A DNA stretch of 64,000 nucleotides, taken from assembly GCA_963789885.1 (NCBI GenBank), contig CAWBNB010000010.1, positions 337,798 to 401,797 of the forward strand, given 5' to 3'. Source of the stretch: DATEDA01 sp963789885. Lineage in GTDB: Bacteria; Pseudomonadota; Gammaproteobacteria; Burkholderiales; SG8-39. Below the pieces are notes generated by a model. The model searched no databases and had not been told where the DNA came from. It saw only the letters and a list, made by a program, of their open reading frames with translations. Positions 26,121 to 35,204 of the stretch are shown in pieces. Each line of letters begins with the position of its first letter. Within the stretch, counting starts at the first letter, position 1. The position numbers and the translations under genes were made by a program.

Positions 26121-27548
26121 ATGAAGCGGAATCCCGAGCACACCCGGAAAGAGAATCGCGGGCGCCGCCGCGTCCTGAAGCAGGGCGTCGCGCTCGGCGT
26201 CGCGCTGACAGGCGCGCCGTGGGTGCTGCGTTACGCGCACGCGCAAGGCGCGGCGCCGGATCTCGGCGCCTACCAGAAGGCGAAGATCAACTGGCGCCTT
26301 GCCGAAGGGCAGACGGTCAACGTCGCGGTGATTCCGGCCGCCTACTTCGACAACCTGATCGCGCTCACGCCCGAGTTCGAGGCGCTGACCGGCGTGAAAG
26401 TGCGCTACGACAAGGTGCCGCCGGGGCAGATCCGGCAGAAGGCGGTGCTCGATCTGTCGTCCAAGACCGGGAACATCAGCACGCACGCGGCCGATCCGAT
26501 GTATCTGCCGCTGTATGCCGCGAACAAGTGGACCGACTCGCTCGACGCCTATCTCAACGACCCGAAGCTCACCGACAAGGCCTGGTTCAAGCACGAGGAC
26601 ATCTTCGAGGCCTGGCGCAAGGCGGACATGGTCGAGGGCCGCACGTACGGCATCCCGTACGACGGCGAGATGACCATCCAGACCTATCGCCGGGACCTCT
26701 TCGACGCGAAGGGGCTGAAGCCGGCGGAGACGTTCGACGACGTCGTGAAGAACGCCAAGGCGCTGCACGATCCGGCGAACCGCATGTGGGGCTTCTGCCT
26801 GCGCGGCATGCCCGGCGCGGGGCAGAACATGTACATCTACCCCTCGATCCTCGGTGCGTTCGGCGGCAAGTGGTTCGAGCCCGGCGGCAAGATCCGGGTC
26901 AACAGCCCGGAAGCGGTCGCGGCCCTCGAGTGGTACGTCACGACGAACAACGCCTACGCGCCGCAGGCGGCGCAGAACTGGAACTGGCCGGACATCGCCG
27001 ACGCGTTCGCGCAGGGGACGATCGGGTGCTACATCGACGGCCACACCGCGGTCACCGTGATCGCGAACCCCGAGCGCTCGAAGGTCGTCGGCAAGCTCGG
27101 CTTCGCGCGCTGGCCGAAGGGCCCGTCGGGGCGGCGGGTGACGTCGATCTGGAACTGGGCGATGCCGATCAACTCGGCGCTCCCGGAGCCCGCGCGCCGG
27201 GCGACGTGGCTCTACATCCAGTGGGCGTGCTGCGAGGAAACGCAGATCCGCACCTCGTACGCGTTCAAGGGCCCCGGCAAGCGCTTCGGCGTGAACCGGC
27301 TGCCGATGTGGAAGAGCGGCCCGTACGCGAAGGTGATGGCCGAAGCGGGAGACCAGCTGGTGCCGGCCTCGCTCGAGAGCCTCGCGCTGGACACCGACGT
27401 CGACTGGCGGCCGCGCGTGCCGCAGTGGCCGGCGATCGGCGAGACGATGGCGAAGATCGTCCAGGCGGCGCTCGTCGGGCAGACGAAGCCCAAGCAGGCG
27501 CTCGACGACGCGCAGGTGCAGGTCGAGCGCATCATGCGCGGCAGCTGA
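26121..27548 (+). CDS. ABC transporter extracellular solute-binding protein (family 1)
   Basis: Periplasmic binding protein of the carbohydrate-uptake (CUT1) group, 475 residues. The N-terminus (RKENRGRRRVLKQGVALGVA) has the twin-arginine form ending in an AHA cleavage site, so export by Tat is likely. The mature body contains the CUT1-like MTIQTYRRDLFDAKGLKPAETFDD and WNWPDIADAFAQGTIGCYIDG. The ATG follows GGAGGAGGC. It is followed by two permeases, the ATPase and a GntR regulator in the classic order. The ligand is likely a sugar, polyol or glycerol-phosphate-like compound. Confidence 0.93.
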   Translation: MKRNPEHTRKENRGRRRVLKQGVALGVALTGAPWVLRYAHAQGAAPDLGAYQKAKINWRLAEGQTVNVAVIPAAYFDNLIALTPEFEALTGVKVRYDKVPPGQIRQKAVLDLSSKTGNISTHAADPMYLPLYAANKWTDSLDAYLNDPKLTDKAWFKHEDIFEAWRKADMVEGRTYGIPYDGEMTIQTYRRDLFDAKGLKPAETFDDVVKNAKALHDPANRMWGFCLRGMPGAGQNMYIYPSILGAFGGKWFEPGGKIRVNSPEAVAALEWYVTTNNAYAPQAAQNWNWPDIADAFAQGTIGCYIDGHTAVTVIANPERSKVVGKLGFARWPKGPSGRRVTSIWNWAMPINSALPEPARRATWLYIQWACCEETQIRTSYAFKGPGKRFGVNRLPMWKSGPYAKVMAEAGDQLVPASLESLALDTDVDWRPRVPQWPAIGETMAKIVQAALVGQTKPKQALDDAQVQVERIMRGS

Positions 27549-27561
27549 GTCCCGCGCCGGA

Positions 27562-28455
27562 ATGACGCCGGCGCAGCGTCTCGCCGTCGCGGAACGCCCG
27601 GAGAGACGCTTCGCGCTCGCCCTCGCCGCGCCGGGGGTGCTGGTGCTGGTCGTCACGACCACGTTCCCGCTCCTCTACCTCCTCTGGCAGAGCCTGCAGA
27701 ACATCAACCTGGCGATGCCGGGGATGGACCGGTTCGTGGGCGCCGAGAACTACGTCCGGATGTGGGAAGACCGGCGCTTCTGGGGCGCGCTCGGTTTCAC
27801 GATCATCTACACGGGGGTGACCGTCGCGCTGCAGCTCGTGATCGGGCTCGGCATGGCGCTCCTCATCCTGCAGATCCCGCGCGCGCAGTGGGCGTTCCGC
27901 ATCGTCGCCATCGTGCCGATCGTGCTCGCGCCGGTCGTGGCGGGCCTCTTCTGGCGCACGCTGATGCTCACGCCGGACTTCGGCATCGTCGACTTCGCGT
28001 CGCGCTCGCTCGGCCTCGGGGCGCACAACTGGTTGGGGGACCCGCAGCTCGCCCGCGTCTCGGTGATCGCGATCCACACCTGGCAGTGGACGCCGTTCGT
28101 GTTCCTGTACCTCCTCGCCGCCCTCGCCGCGCTTCCTGCCGACCTGTACGAAGCGGCGCGCATCGACCGCGCGAGCGCCTGGCGGCGCTTCGTCCACATC
28201 ACGCTGCCGCTCATCCGGCCGGCGATCGTCGTGGTGGTGATCCTGCGGATGACGGTGGCGCTGTCGGCGTTCGCGGCGATCTATGCGGCGACCGGCGGCG
28301 GACCGGGCACGGCGACCGAGATCATCAACCTGTATGCGTACCGCGTGTCCTTCGCCGAGCTCTCGCTCGGCTACGGCGCGTCGGCGGCGGTGGTGCTGCT
28401 CGTCCTGACGATGGCGGTCGCAGCGCTTCTCTTCCACCTGAGGCGCGCAGGATGA
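27562..28455 (+). CDS. ABC transporter permease, MalF/UgpA-like
   Basis: Inner-membrane subunit of 297 residues with six predicted helices, the first at GVLVLVVTTTFPLLYLLW. The EAA loop that docks on the ATPase is LYEAARIDRASAWRRFVHIT (about 195-214), in the CUT1 form. It lies 13 bp downstream of the binding protein; its stop overlaps the next permease start in ATGA, indicating coupled translation of the two permeases. Confidence 0.94.
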   Translation: MTPAQRLAVAERPERRFALALAAPGVLVLVVTTTFPLLYLLWQSLQNINLAMPGMDRFVGAENYVRMWEDRRFWGALGFTIIYTGVTVALQLVIGLGMALLILQIPRAQWAFRIVAIVPIVLAPVVAGLFWRTLMLTPDFGIVDFASRSLGLGAHNWLGDPQLARVSVIAIHTWQWTPFVFLYLLAALAALPADLYEAARIDRASAWRRFVHITLPLIRPAIVVVVILRMTVALSAFAAIYAATGGGPGTATEIINLYAYRVSFAELSLGYGASAAVVLLVLTMAVAALLFHLRRAG

Positions 28456-29291
28456 AGCCGGGCACCGCCCGCACTTCGATCCTGATGGGGACGGCCGCGA
28501 TCCTCCTGGCCGTCTGGACCGTGCCGGTGCTGTGGGCGGTCCTCACCTCCTTCAAGGACGAGAAGGAGGTGCTCGCTTATCCGCCGACGATCGTGTTCGA
28601 CGCGACGATCAAGAATTTCCGCGAGGTGCTGACCGGGCCGACGAACATCGTGCCGAACCTGACCGCGAGCCTGATCATCGCGGTCGCCACGACGATCCTC
28701 ACGATCGTGATCGCGGTGCCGGCCGCGTACGCCTTCGCGCGGCTCAAGCTCCCGGGCCGCAAGCCGCTTGGCTTCTACGTCCTGGCCACGCAGCTCGTGC
28801 CGCCGATCGGCCTGATCATCCCGTACTTCCTGATCATGAACCGCATCGGCTGGATGGACACCTACCGCGGCCTGGTGCTGATCTATCTCACCTTCTCGCT
28901 GCCGTTCGCGATCTGGCTCCTGGTGTCCTACTTCGAGGACATCCCGCGCGAGATGGAGGAAGCGGCGCTCCTCGACCGCGCGAGCCGCCTGCAGGCCTTC
29001 TGGCACGTGGTGTTGCCGCAGACGCGCGGCGCGATCGGCGTCACGGTGGTCTTCGTGTTCCTCAACGCCTGGAACGAGTTCCTCTTCGCGGTGATCCTCG
29101 GCGGCGCCACCGTCAAGCCGGTCACCGTGTCGATGTACAACTACATCAATACCGAGCAGACGCAGTGGGCGCAGCTCGCGGCGGCGGCGCTGATGGCGAT
29201 GCTGCCGGTGATCGTTCTCGGCATCGCGGCGCAAAAGCACATCGTCGCCGGCCTGTCGGCGGGCGCGGTCAAGGGCGTGACCAGGAGATGA
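28452..29291 (+). CDS. ABC transporter permease, MalG/UgpE-like
   Basis: Second inner-membrane subunit, 279 residues, six helices, starting at the ATG that overlaps the previous stop. The EAA loop is MEEAALLDRASRLQAFWHVV. The N-terminal region SFKDEKEVLAYPPT and the FVFLNAWNEFLFAVIL helix are typical of MalG-type CUT1 permeases. It pairs with the preceding permease to form the channel. Confidence 0.94.
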   Translation: MKPGTARTSILMGTAAILLAVWTVPVLWAVLTSFKDEKEVLAYPPTIVFDATIKNFREVLTGPTNIVPNLTASLIIAVATTILTIVIAVPAAYAFARLKLPGRKPLGFYVLATQLVPPIGLIIPYFLIMNRIGWMDTYRGLVLIYLTFSLPFAIWLLVSYFEDIPREMEEAALLDRASRLQAFWHVVLPQTRGAIGVTVVFVFLNAWNEFLFAVILGGATVKPVTVSMYNYINTEQTQWAQLAAAALMAMLPVIVLGIAAQKHIVAGLSAGAVKGVTRR

Positions 29292-29298
29292 CCGCACG

Positions 29299-30360
29299 AT
29301 GACCCGGCGCGGCGAGGTGAGGCTTGCGGGCGTGGGCAAGTCGTTCGGCGATACGAGCGTGCTGCGCGACGTCGACCTGGAGATCCGGCCGGGGGAGTTC
29401 TTCTCCCTGCTCGGCCCGTCCGGCTCGGGCAAGACGACGACGCTCCGCATCATCGCCGGCCTCGAGACCGCGACGCACGGCTTCGTGTACCTCGACGGCA
29501 CCGACGCGACCCTGCTCCCGCCGGGCGATCGCGACGTGGCGATGGTGTTCCAGAGCTACGCGCTCTACCCGCACATGACGGTGTTCGACAACATCGCCTT
29601 CCCGCTGAAGATGATCCGCACGCCGGTCGCGGAGATCGCCGCGGCGGTGCAGGAAGCGGCGGCGCGGGTGCGCATCGGGCATCTGCTCGAGCGGCGGCCG
29701 GGACAGCTCTCCGGCGGCCAGCAGCAGCGCTGCGCGCTCGCGCGGGCGATCGTGCGGAAGCCCGCCCTCTTCCTGCTCGACGAGCCGCTGTCGAACCTCG
29801 ACGCCAAGCTGCGGATCGAAACGCGCGTCGAGCTGAAGCGGCTGCAGCGCTCGCTCGACGTGACCGCGGTCTACGTCACCCACGACCAGGAAGAGGCGAT
29901 GTCCCTCTCCGATCGCATGGCGGTCTTCATGGACGGCAAAGTCGTCCAGATCGGCACGCCGGAGGAGGTGTTCAGCCGGCCGGCCACGGTCGAGGTCGCG
30001 GCCTTCCTCGGCAATCCGCCGATGAACGTGCTGCCCGCGCGGCTCGCGGGCGGCCGCGCAACGATCGGCACCGCCAGCTTCGAGCTGCCACAGCTCGCCG
30101 CCCTCGGCGAGCGCGACATCACGCTCGGCATCCGACCCTCCGACGTCGCGCTCGACGGCGCGGGCGCGCCGGCGGTCGTGACGCTGTGCGAGCTGCTCGG
30201 CGAGGACGTGATCGTCGACCTCGACCTCGGCGGCCAGCCGCTGCGCGCGAAGGCCGCCGGCCGCGCGCGCTTGGCGGACGGCGCGCAGGTGCAGGTGCGC
30301 ATCGACCCGGCAAAGCTGCACGTCTTCGACCGCGCGAGCGGCCGGCGGATCGAGCCGTGA
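29299..30360 (+). CDS. ABC transporter ATPase, MalK/UgpC-like
   Basis: Cytoplasmic ATPase of 353 residues with Walker A GPSGSGKTTT, the Q-loop FQSYALYPHMTV, signature LSGGQQQRCALARA, Walker B FLLDEPLSNLDA and switch His in YVTHDQEEAM. The last 110 residues form the TOBE/OB regulatory domain of CUT1 ATPases (IRPSDVALDG, DVIVDLDLGGQPLRAK). Its stop overlaps the GTG of the GntR gene. Confidence 0.95.
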   Translation: MTRRGEVRLAGVGKSFGDTSVLRDVDLEIRPGEFFSLLGPSGSGKTTTLRIIAGLETATHGFVYLDGTDATLLPPGDRDVAMVFQSYALYPHMTVFDNIAFPLKMIRTPVAEIAAAVQEAAARVRIGHLLERRPGQLSGGQQQRCALARAIVRKPALFLLDEPLSNLDAKLRIETRVELKRLQRSLDVTAVYVTHDQEEAMSLSDRMAVFMDGKVVQIGTPEEVFSRPATVEVAAFLGNPPMNVLPARLAGGRATIGTASFELPQLAALGERDITLGIRPSDVALDGAGAPAVVTLCELLGEDVIVDLDLGGQPLRAKAAGRARLADGAQVQVRIDPAKLHVFDRASGRRIEP

Positions 30361-31142
30361 AGCCGCGCCACGAAGCGAAGGTGATCCCGCTCGCGCGAGA
30401 CAGCCACGTCGCGATGTACCGCCAGCTCGCGCAGCAGCTGCGCGAGGCGATCGCCCGCGGCGACTACCGACCCGGCGACCGGATCCCGACCGAGCCGGAG
30501 CTCATCCGCCGGTTCGGGGTGTCCCGCATCACCGCGCGGCAAGCGGTGGACGCGCTCGCGCGCGAGAAGCTGGTGATCCGCAAGCAGGGCAAGGGCACCT
30601 TCGTCGCCGGGCCGCTCGTGCACCACGATCTCCTCGAGCTCCGCGGCATCTACGACGAGCTGGTCGCGCAGGGCCTCGAGCCGGAGATGCGCCTGCTCGA
30701 TTTCCGCCAGGCGACCCCGCCGGCGCGGATCGCGGGGCGGCTCGGGACGGGCCTGCGCAAGCTCCTCCACTGGCGGCGCCTCTACGTCCTGCGCGGCAAG
30801 CCGTTCGCCGTGGGCTCGATGTACCTCGACGCGGGGCGCGCGCGGCTCACGCGCGAGCAGGTGGACCGCAACCCGACCTACTCGATCCTCGAGAAGATCC
30901 TGCACGAACGGATCGCCCGCGCCGACGTGTCGATCCGCTACGAGCGCGCGAGCGCCGACCTCGCGCGCCCGCTCGGGTTGCCCAAGGGCACGCCGCTGAT
31001 GGTCTTCGAACGGGTTTCGTACAACGCGGAGGGCGTGCCGCGGGAGCATTCGCTCTACTACGCTCGGGCGGAGGCATACGAGTTCTCGCTCACGGTCCGC
31101 GGCAAGCTGCCGATCGCCCGCTCGCTAAAGGCCGCGGGCTGA
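30357..31142 (+). CDS. GntR/HutC-family transcriptional regulator
   Basis: A 261-residue repressor-type regulator. The winged helix is at about 20-85 (MYRQLAQQLREAIARGDY, IPTEPELIRRFGVSRITARQ, VIRKQGKGTFVAG), followed by the UTRA ligand-binding domain of HutC-type GntR proteins (VFERVSYNAEGVPREHSLYY). GTG 30357 overlaps the ATPase stop (GTGA), so it is part of the operon it probably controls. Its most likely operator is the TATAACGTTATA palindrome over the operon promoter. The effector should be the transported compound or a derivative. Confidence 0.93.
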   Translation: MKPRHEAKVIPLARDSHVAMYRQLAQQLREAIARGDYRPGDRIPTEPELIRRFGVSRITARQAVDALAREKLVIRKQGKGTFVAGPLVHHDLLELRGIYDELVAQGLEPEMRLLDFRQATPPARIAGRLGTGLRKLLHWRRLYVLRGKPFAVGSMYLDAGRARLTREQVDRNPTYSILEKILHERIARADVSIRYERASADLARPLGLPKGTPLMVFERVSYNAEGVPREHSLYYARAEAYEFSLTVRGKLPIARSLKAAG

Positions 31143-31199
31143 CGGGGCGAACCGCGCCTCGCGCCGGCTCGGCTCGCTCCGCCTCGGCGCGCCTCGCCG

Positions 31200-32721
31200 C
31201 TACCGCTTCCAGCGCACGAGCAGGACGAGCGGCAGCACGACCAATGCGGTTGCCACGTAGAACAGGAATGCGTCGATGTAGCCGAGCATCGCCGCCTGCC
31301 GGGCGACCTCGCGTGCGACGGCGGCGAGCCCGGCCGGATCGTGGACGTTCCATCCGCCGGTCACCCACGGCATCCGGAGCGCCTCGTTGTAGGGCGACAC
31401 CGCCGGCGCCAGCTCCGCGTAGTTCATGCGGGCCATGCGCACGGCGAGCGCGGTGCTGAGCGAAATGTGGATGCTCGAGCCGACGTTGCGCACCATGTGG
31501 TAGATCGCCGCGCCCTCCGCCGTCGCCGCCGGGTTGATCGTCGCGAACGTCACCATCGTGATCGGCACCCACAGCATGCCCACGCCGAACCCCTGCATCG
31601 CCATCGGCCAGAACACGCCGGCCGCGCTCGGGTTCATGTCGAGCCCGGTGAGCTGCCAGCCGGCGAACGCCTGCAGCAGGAATCCGAGCACGATCATGGC
31701 GCGCGGGTCGAAGCGGCTCGCGAAGATCATCACGGCGAACGCGAGCATCGTCCCGAGGCCGCGCGCCCCGAGCACGAAGCCGATGATCGACTCCGGGTAG
31801 CCGCTCACGCCCTGCAGGAGCGGCGGAATGAGCGACATCGGGGTGAAGTTGAGCATGCCGAACACGAAGATCAGGACGAGCCCGATCGAGAAGTTGCGAT
31901 CGCGGAGGAGCGCCGGCTGCAGGAACGGACGACTCCGCGGTCACGCTGTGCACGACGAACGCGTAGAACGCGGCAAGGGCGACCACGCAATAGGCGATGA
32001 TCTCGGCGGAGTCGAACCAGTCGGCGCGCTCGCCGCGGTCGAGCATGACCTGCAGGCTGGCCAGCGCGGCGGCGAGGAGCAGGAAGCCGAGCCAGTCGAG
32101 CCGCACCCGCATTGGCGACTCGCGGTCGCGGATGAAGAGCCAGGTGCCGGCGAACGCGGCCGCGCTGAACGGCACCATCATGTAGAACACGTAGCGCCAG
32201 TCGTAGGTCTCGCTCAGGTAGCCGCCGACCACCGGTCCGACGATCGGGCCGAGCACCGAGCCCATGCCGTAGATCGCGATCACCGCACCGTGCTGGCGCC
32301 GCGGGTAAGTCTCGAGGATGATCGCCTGCGAGGCCGGCGCCAGCGGCGCGCCGAACGCGCCCTGGAGCGCGCGGAACAGCACGAGCTGCTCGAGCGAGTC
32401 CGCCAGCCCGCAGGCGAGCGACGCCGCGCCGAATGCGAACACGCACGCGGTGCACAGGCGCCGGCGCCCGAACCGCGACACCAGCCAGCCCGCGAGCGGC
32501 GTCGCCACCGCGGTGGCCGCGAGGTTGGCGGTCAGCACCCACGCGATCTGGTCCTGCGTCGCCGAGAGCGCGCCCTGCATCTGCGGCAGCGACGCGTTGG
32601 CGACGGTGACCGTCATCGCGTACAGAAAGGTCACCGCGGTGCAGGTGCCGAGCACGAGGGCGCGGCGCAGACCCGCGCCGGCGCCGATGTCGTCGGCGAG
32701 CGGGATCGCCTGCGCGCTCAT
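31200..32721 (-). pseudogene. EmrB/QacA-type MFS drug exporter, single-base frameshift
   Basis: A 14-helix DHA2 proton antiporter of the EmrB type, about 506 residues if repaired. The first part (start 32721) holds TM1-TM8 with LVSRFGRRRLCT and the motif-C-like GSVLGPIVGPVVGGYLSE. After VTAES an extra base near 31929 shifts the frame; the remainder (SPFLQPALLRDRNFSIGLVL, FGMLNFTPMSLIPPLLQG, to VRWKR) is intact in the neighbouring frame and ends at 31200. Either a natural mutation or a sequence error inactivates it. It forms an operon with the HlyD-type adaptor and MarR regulator. Confidence 0.85.
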
Positions 32722-32734
32722 CAGGCTGCCCGCG

Positions 32735-33805
32735 TCAGCGCGCGAACGCGCTCAGGAATCCCGGCAGGCCGCGGCTGTGGCCCGTATCGACGGTCACGGT
32801 GACCGTCATGCCCGCGCGCAGCGGCGGTCGATCGGGCGCCTGCTCGATCGCGAGGAGCACCGGCACGCGCTGCACCACCTTCACCCAGTTGCCGGTCGCG
32901 TTCTGGGGCGGCAGCAGCGCGAACTCGGCACCGGTCGCCGGCGCGATCGTGCTGACGCGCGCGGTCCACTCGACACCGGGATAGGCGTCGGCGACGATCC
33001 GCGCGGGCTGCCCGACGCGCACGCCGGCGAGCTGCGTCTCCTTGAAGTTCGCCTCGACCCAGGTGTCGCGGCTCTCGATCAGGCTGAAGACCGGCACGCC
33101 GCGCGCGACGAACTCGCCGACTTGCAGCTTCATGTTGCTCACGACGCCGGCGGCGGCGGCCGTCACGTGCGTGTGCGCGAGATCGAGCTGCGCGGCGTTG
33201 CGGGCAGCCTGCGCCTCGAGGAAGCGCGGATGGCGCTCGGCCGGAAGGCCCGAATCGCCGCCCAGGCTCGCGAGGACGCGCGCCCCGCGCTCCTGCACGG
33301 CCGCGAGCCGCGCGCGCGCGACGTCGAGGTTGTGGCGCGCCTCGTCGAACGTGTCCTCGCGGCCCATGCCGCGCTCCTTCAGCTGCCGCTGGCGGTCGAG
33401 CTGCCGGGTGGTGAAGTCGATCCGCTCCTCGGCTTCCTTCGCCTCGGCGAGCGCGACCCGGTAGTCCGCGCGCAGGGACGCGAGGTCGGTGCGCACCACC
33501 GCCATCTGCGCGTCGGCCTTGGCGATCGCCACCTCGAACGGCGCAGGATCGATCCGGAACAGGAGCGCGCCGGCAGCGACCGGCTGGTTGTCGCGCACCT
33601 CCACCTCGGCCACGCGCCCGGCGACCTCGGCGCTCACGGCGATGATGTGGGCCTTGACGTAGGCGTTGTCGGTCTCGACGTGGCGCCCGCCGGCGGCGTA
33701 GAAGTAGAGCACTGCCAGGCCGGCGACGATCGGCACGCCGACGAGGAGGACGGCGCGAAGCCCCTTCCGCCCGACGCGCGGCCGCGGTGCGCCCGGCTCA
33801 GCCAT
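32735..33805 (-). CDS. EmrA/HlyD-type membrane fusion protein
   Basis: Periplasmic adaptor of 356 residues anchored by one N-terminal helix (AVLLVGVPIVAGLAVLYFYA). The lipoyl/biotinyl halves are recognisable: VETDNAYVKAHIIAVSAEVA at the N-side and AAAAGVVSNMKLQVGEFVARG after the coiled coil (long helical region 95-200). The C-terminal beta-barrel has VEANFKETQLAGVRVGQPA, a strong EmrA signature. It bridges the inner-membrane EmrB-type pump to an outer-membrane channel, which is not encoded here. Its start overlaps the marR stop by 8 bp. Confidence 0.93.
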   Translation of the reverse strand: MAEPGAPRPRVGRKGLRAVLLVGVPIVAGLAVLYFYAAGGRHVETDNAYVKAHIIAVSAEVAGRVAEVEVRDNQPVAAGALLFRIDPAPFEVAIAKADAQMAVVRTDLASLRADYRVALAEAKEAEERIDFTTRQLDRQRQLKERGMGREDTFDEARHNLDVARARLAAVQERGARVLASLGGDSGLPAERHPRFLEAQAARNAAQLDLAHTHVTAAAAGVVSNMKLQVGEFVARGVPVFSLIESRDTWVEANFKETQLAGVRVGQPARIVADAYPGVEWTARVSTIAPATGAEFALLPPQNATGNWVKVVQRVPVLLAIEQAPDRPPLRAGMTVTVTVDTGHSRGLPGFLSAFAR

Positions 33806-34280
33806 TGCGGCGACTCCGGCGCGCGGCCGCCTCGGCCGGGCCGGCCTGCATCCTGACCAAGTTGGACCGGATCGCGAGCAGCGTGTCGACGAAGCGCTCG
33901 GACTCGGCCGCGCTCAGCCCCGCGAGCGCATCGCGCCGCAGCTCGGCCGCGACCGTGCGCAGCGTGCGCATCGCGGGTTCGACCTCAGCGGTGAGATACA
34001 CGCGCCAGACCCGGCCGTCGCGCGCGTCGGCCTCGCGGCGCACCCATCCCTTTGCTTCCAGGCGGTCGAGCAGGCGGCCGAGGGTGGGCTTCTCGACCTC
34101 GAGCAGGTCGGCGAGCTCGGTCTGCGTGAGCCCGTCGCCGCGAAACAGGTTGTTCAGCACCCACCACTGCGAGCGCGTCAGGCCGAGCGACTTCACGCGC
34201 CGGTCGTAGATGGTGCGCATCAGGCGCGCCACGTCCGTCAGCAGGAAGCCGAAGTTGCGCGACAGGTCCTCGCGGAGCAT
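33798..34280 (-). CDS. MarR-family transcriptional regulator
   Basis: A 160-residue dimeric winged-helix repressor. The DNA-binding part is read as LTRSQWWVLNNLFRGDGLTQ, then ELADLLEVEKPTLGRLLDRLE and the wing GWVRREADARDGRVWRVYLT. It is the first gene of the efflux operon and probably represses it. The predicted -10 hexamer lies only 7 bases from the ATG at 34280 and no ribosome-binding site precedes the ATG, so the message may be leaderless. Confidence 0.93.
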   Translation of the reverse strand: MLREDLSRNFGFLLTDVARLMRTIYDRRVKSLGLTRSQWWVLNNLFRGDGLTQTELADLLEVEKPTLGRLLDRLEAKGWVRREADARDGRVWRVYLTAEVEPAMRTLRTVAAELRRDALAGLSAAESERFVDTLLAIRSNLVRMQAGPAEAAARRSRRNG

Positions 34281-34287
34281 GCCGCAC

Positions 34288-34316
34288 AGGATAGTTGCCT
34301 AGCTTACGATCTGCAA
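34288..34316 (-). promoter_or_regulatory. marR-emrAB promoter with overlapping palindrome
   Basis: On the minus strand TTGCAG (34316-34311), a 17-base spacer and TATCCT (34293-34288) form a promoter candidate. The spacer and -10 are covered by an imperfect 20-bp palindrome, ATAGTTGCCTAGCTTACGAT on the plus strand (34291-34310), symmetric about CTAG. One half, TAGTTGCC, resembles known MarR-family half-sites. Autorepression is the straightforward reading. Confidence 0.6.
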
Positions 34317-34405
34317 GGCGGCCTTCTGTTGCACAGCGTCAACCGGGCGGACCTGACTCGGACTTGATGCCTGGACCGTGGGCACGTCGGGCGAGGCGCC
34401 GAGCG

Positions 34406-34672
34406 TTATGCAACCGCTCCAACCTCACAAGGGAACTCCCAGCCTCTGACCACGGTTCCGTCGGCTTCGATCACGACGACTACGCTCGGTCTGCTGTCTT
34501 GGGCGCTCTTCTGAGCGTGTCTCACCGCTAAGTCCTGGCTCAGGAAGCGGCGGGTCTTCTGCTCGCCGACGAGATAGACGACCCAGCCGCACAACCCGGC
34601 GCACTCCACGCGAAAGACCTTTGCCTCATCGGGCGCAGCGGCCGTCGTCGAATCCGATGCGATTTGATCCAT
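34406..34672 (-). CDS. Small DUF2188-like protein, 88 aa
   Basis: From ATG 34672 (AGAGG 6 bases upstream) an 88-residue protein with the pattern FRVECAGLCGWVVYLVGEQ, RRFLSQDLAVRHAQKSAQDS, VVVVIEADGTVVRGWEFP. This strand-strand-helix-strand pattern (hydrophobic strand ending GW, Phe before an eAvxxAxxxA helix, then VVV plus DG) is characteristic of DUF2188. A longer in-frame extension to 34873 is basic and unlike a gene. Base composition here is less GC-rich than the flanks. The function of the family is unknown. Confidence 0.6.
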   Translation of the reverse strand: MDQIASDSTTAAAPDEAKVFRVECAGLCGWVVYLVGEQKTRRFLSQDLAVRHAQKSAQDSRPSVVVVIEADGTVVRGWEFPCEVGAVA

Positions 34673-34959
34673 CTGATGCCTCTGTCCGGCGATAGCCCCG
34701 AGGGCAACCAGAGTGCACGCGGGATATGCCGCGACCGCGTGAACGGCGTCACGCTTGGCAGGAATTCTTGCCGTCTGCTTATGGACGTGGGGACGTGTCT
34801 CGACCTCGACGCCCCGGGGCGTTCCAGCGAGAACTACGCCACGCACGCGACGTGACTTCCTTCCCGCGTGCAACGGTTTTTCACGGTGGTCCAGAAGCTG
34901 CTAGTGCTCGGGTGTTCACTCATTTGCGCAGTAGCTGAGGGAAACGTCTGGGAGAAAAC

Positions 34960-35187
34960 ATGAAAAGGCCAACTGAACGCAACAGCGATGACAATCGACC
35001 CGCACTCGAGCTTCTTGCTGCCGCACCAATCGAGCGGCTCGAAGAGATCGTCGCGCGGCTCAAGACAAAACGGCCGGCAGCGGAGATCTGCGACGCGCTG
35101 ATGAAGCTAATCGCCCTCGCGCCGCTTTACGAGTTTCAAATGCTGCGGGACATCTACCGCAGACACTGTGTGCCGGCGTGTAAGTAG
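34960..35187 (+). CDS. Hypothetical protein, 75 aa
   Basis: A 75-residue, probably helical protein with no recognised domain. The middle (ALELLAAAPIERLEEIVARL, then EICDALMKLIALAPLYEFQM) looks like two amphipathic helices; the basic tail is YRRHCVPACK with two Cys. GGGAGAAAAC precedes the ATG, an acceptable ribosome-binding site. It is immediately followed by the DUF1488-like gene on the same strand, so the two may form a unit. Less GC-rich than neighbouring regions. Confidence 0.5.
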   Translation: MKRPTERNSDDNRPALELLAAAPIERLEEIVARLKTKRPAAEICDALMKLIALAPLYEFQMLRDIYRRHCVPACK

Positions 35188-35204
35188 GGGTGCTGACAGT
35201 GCAG

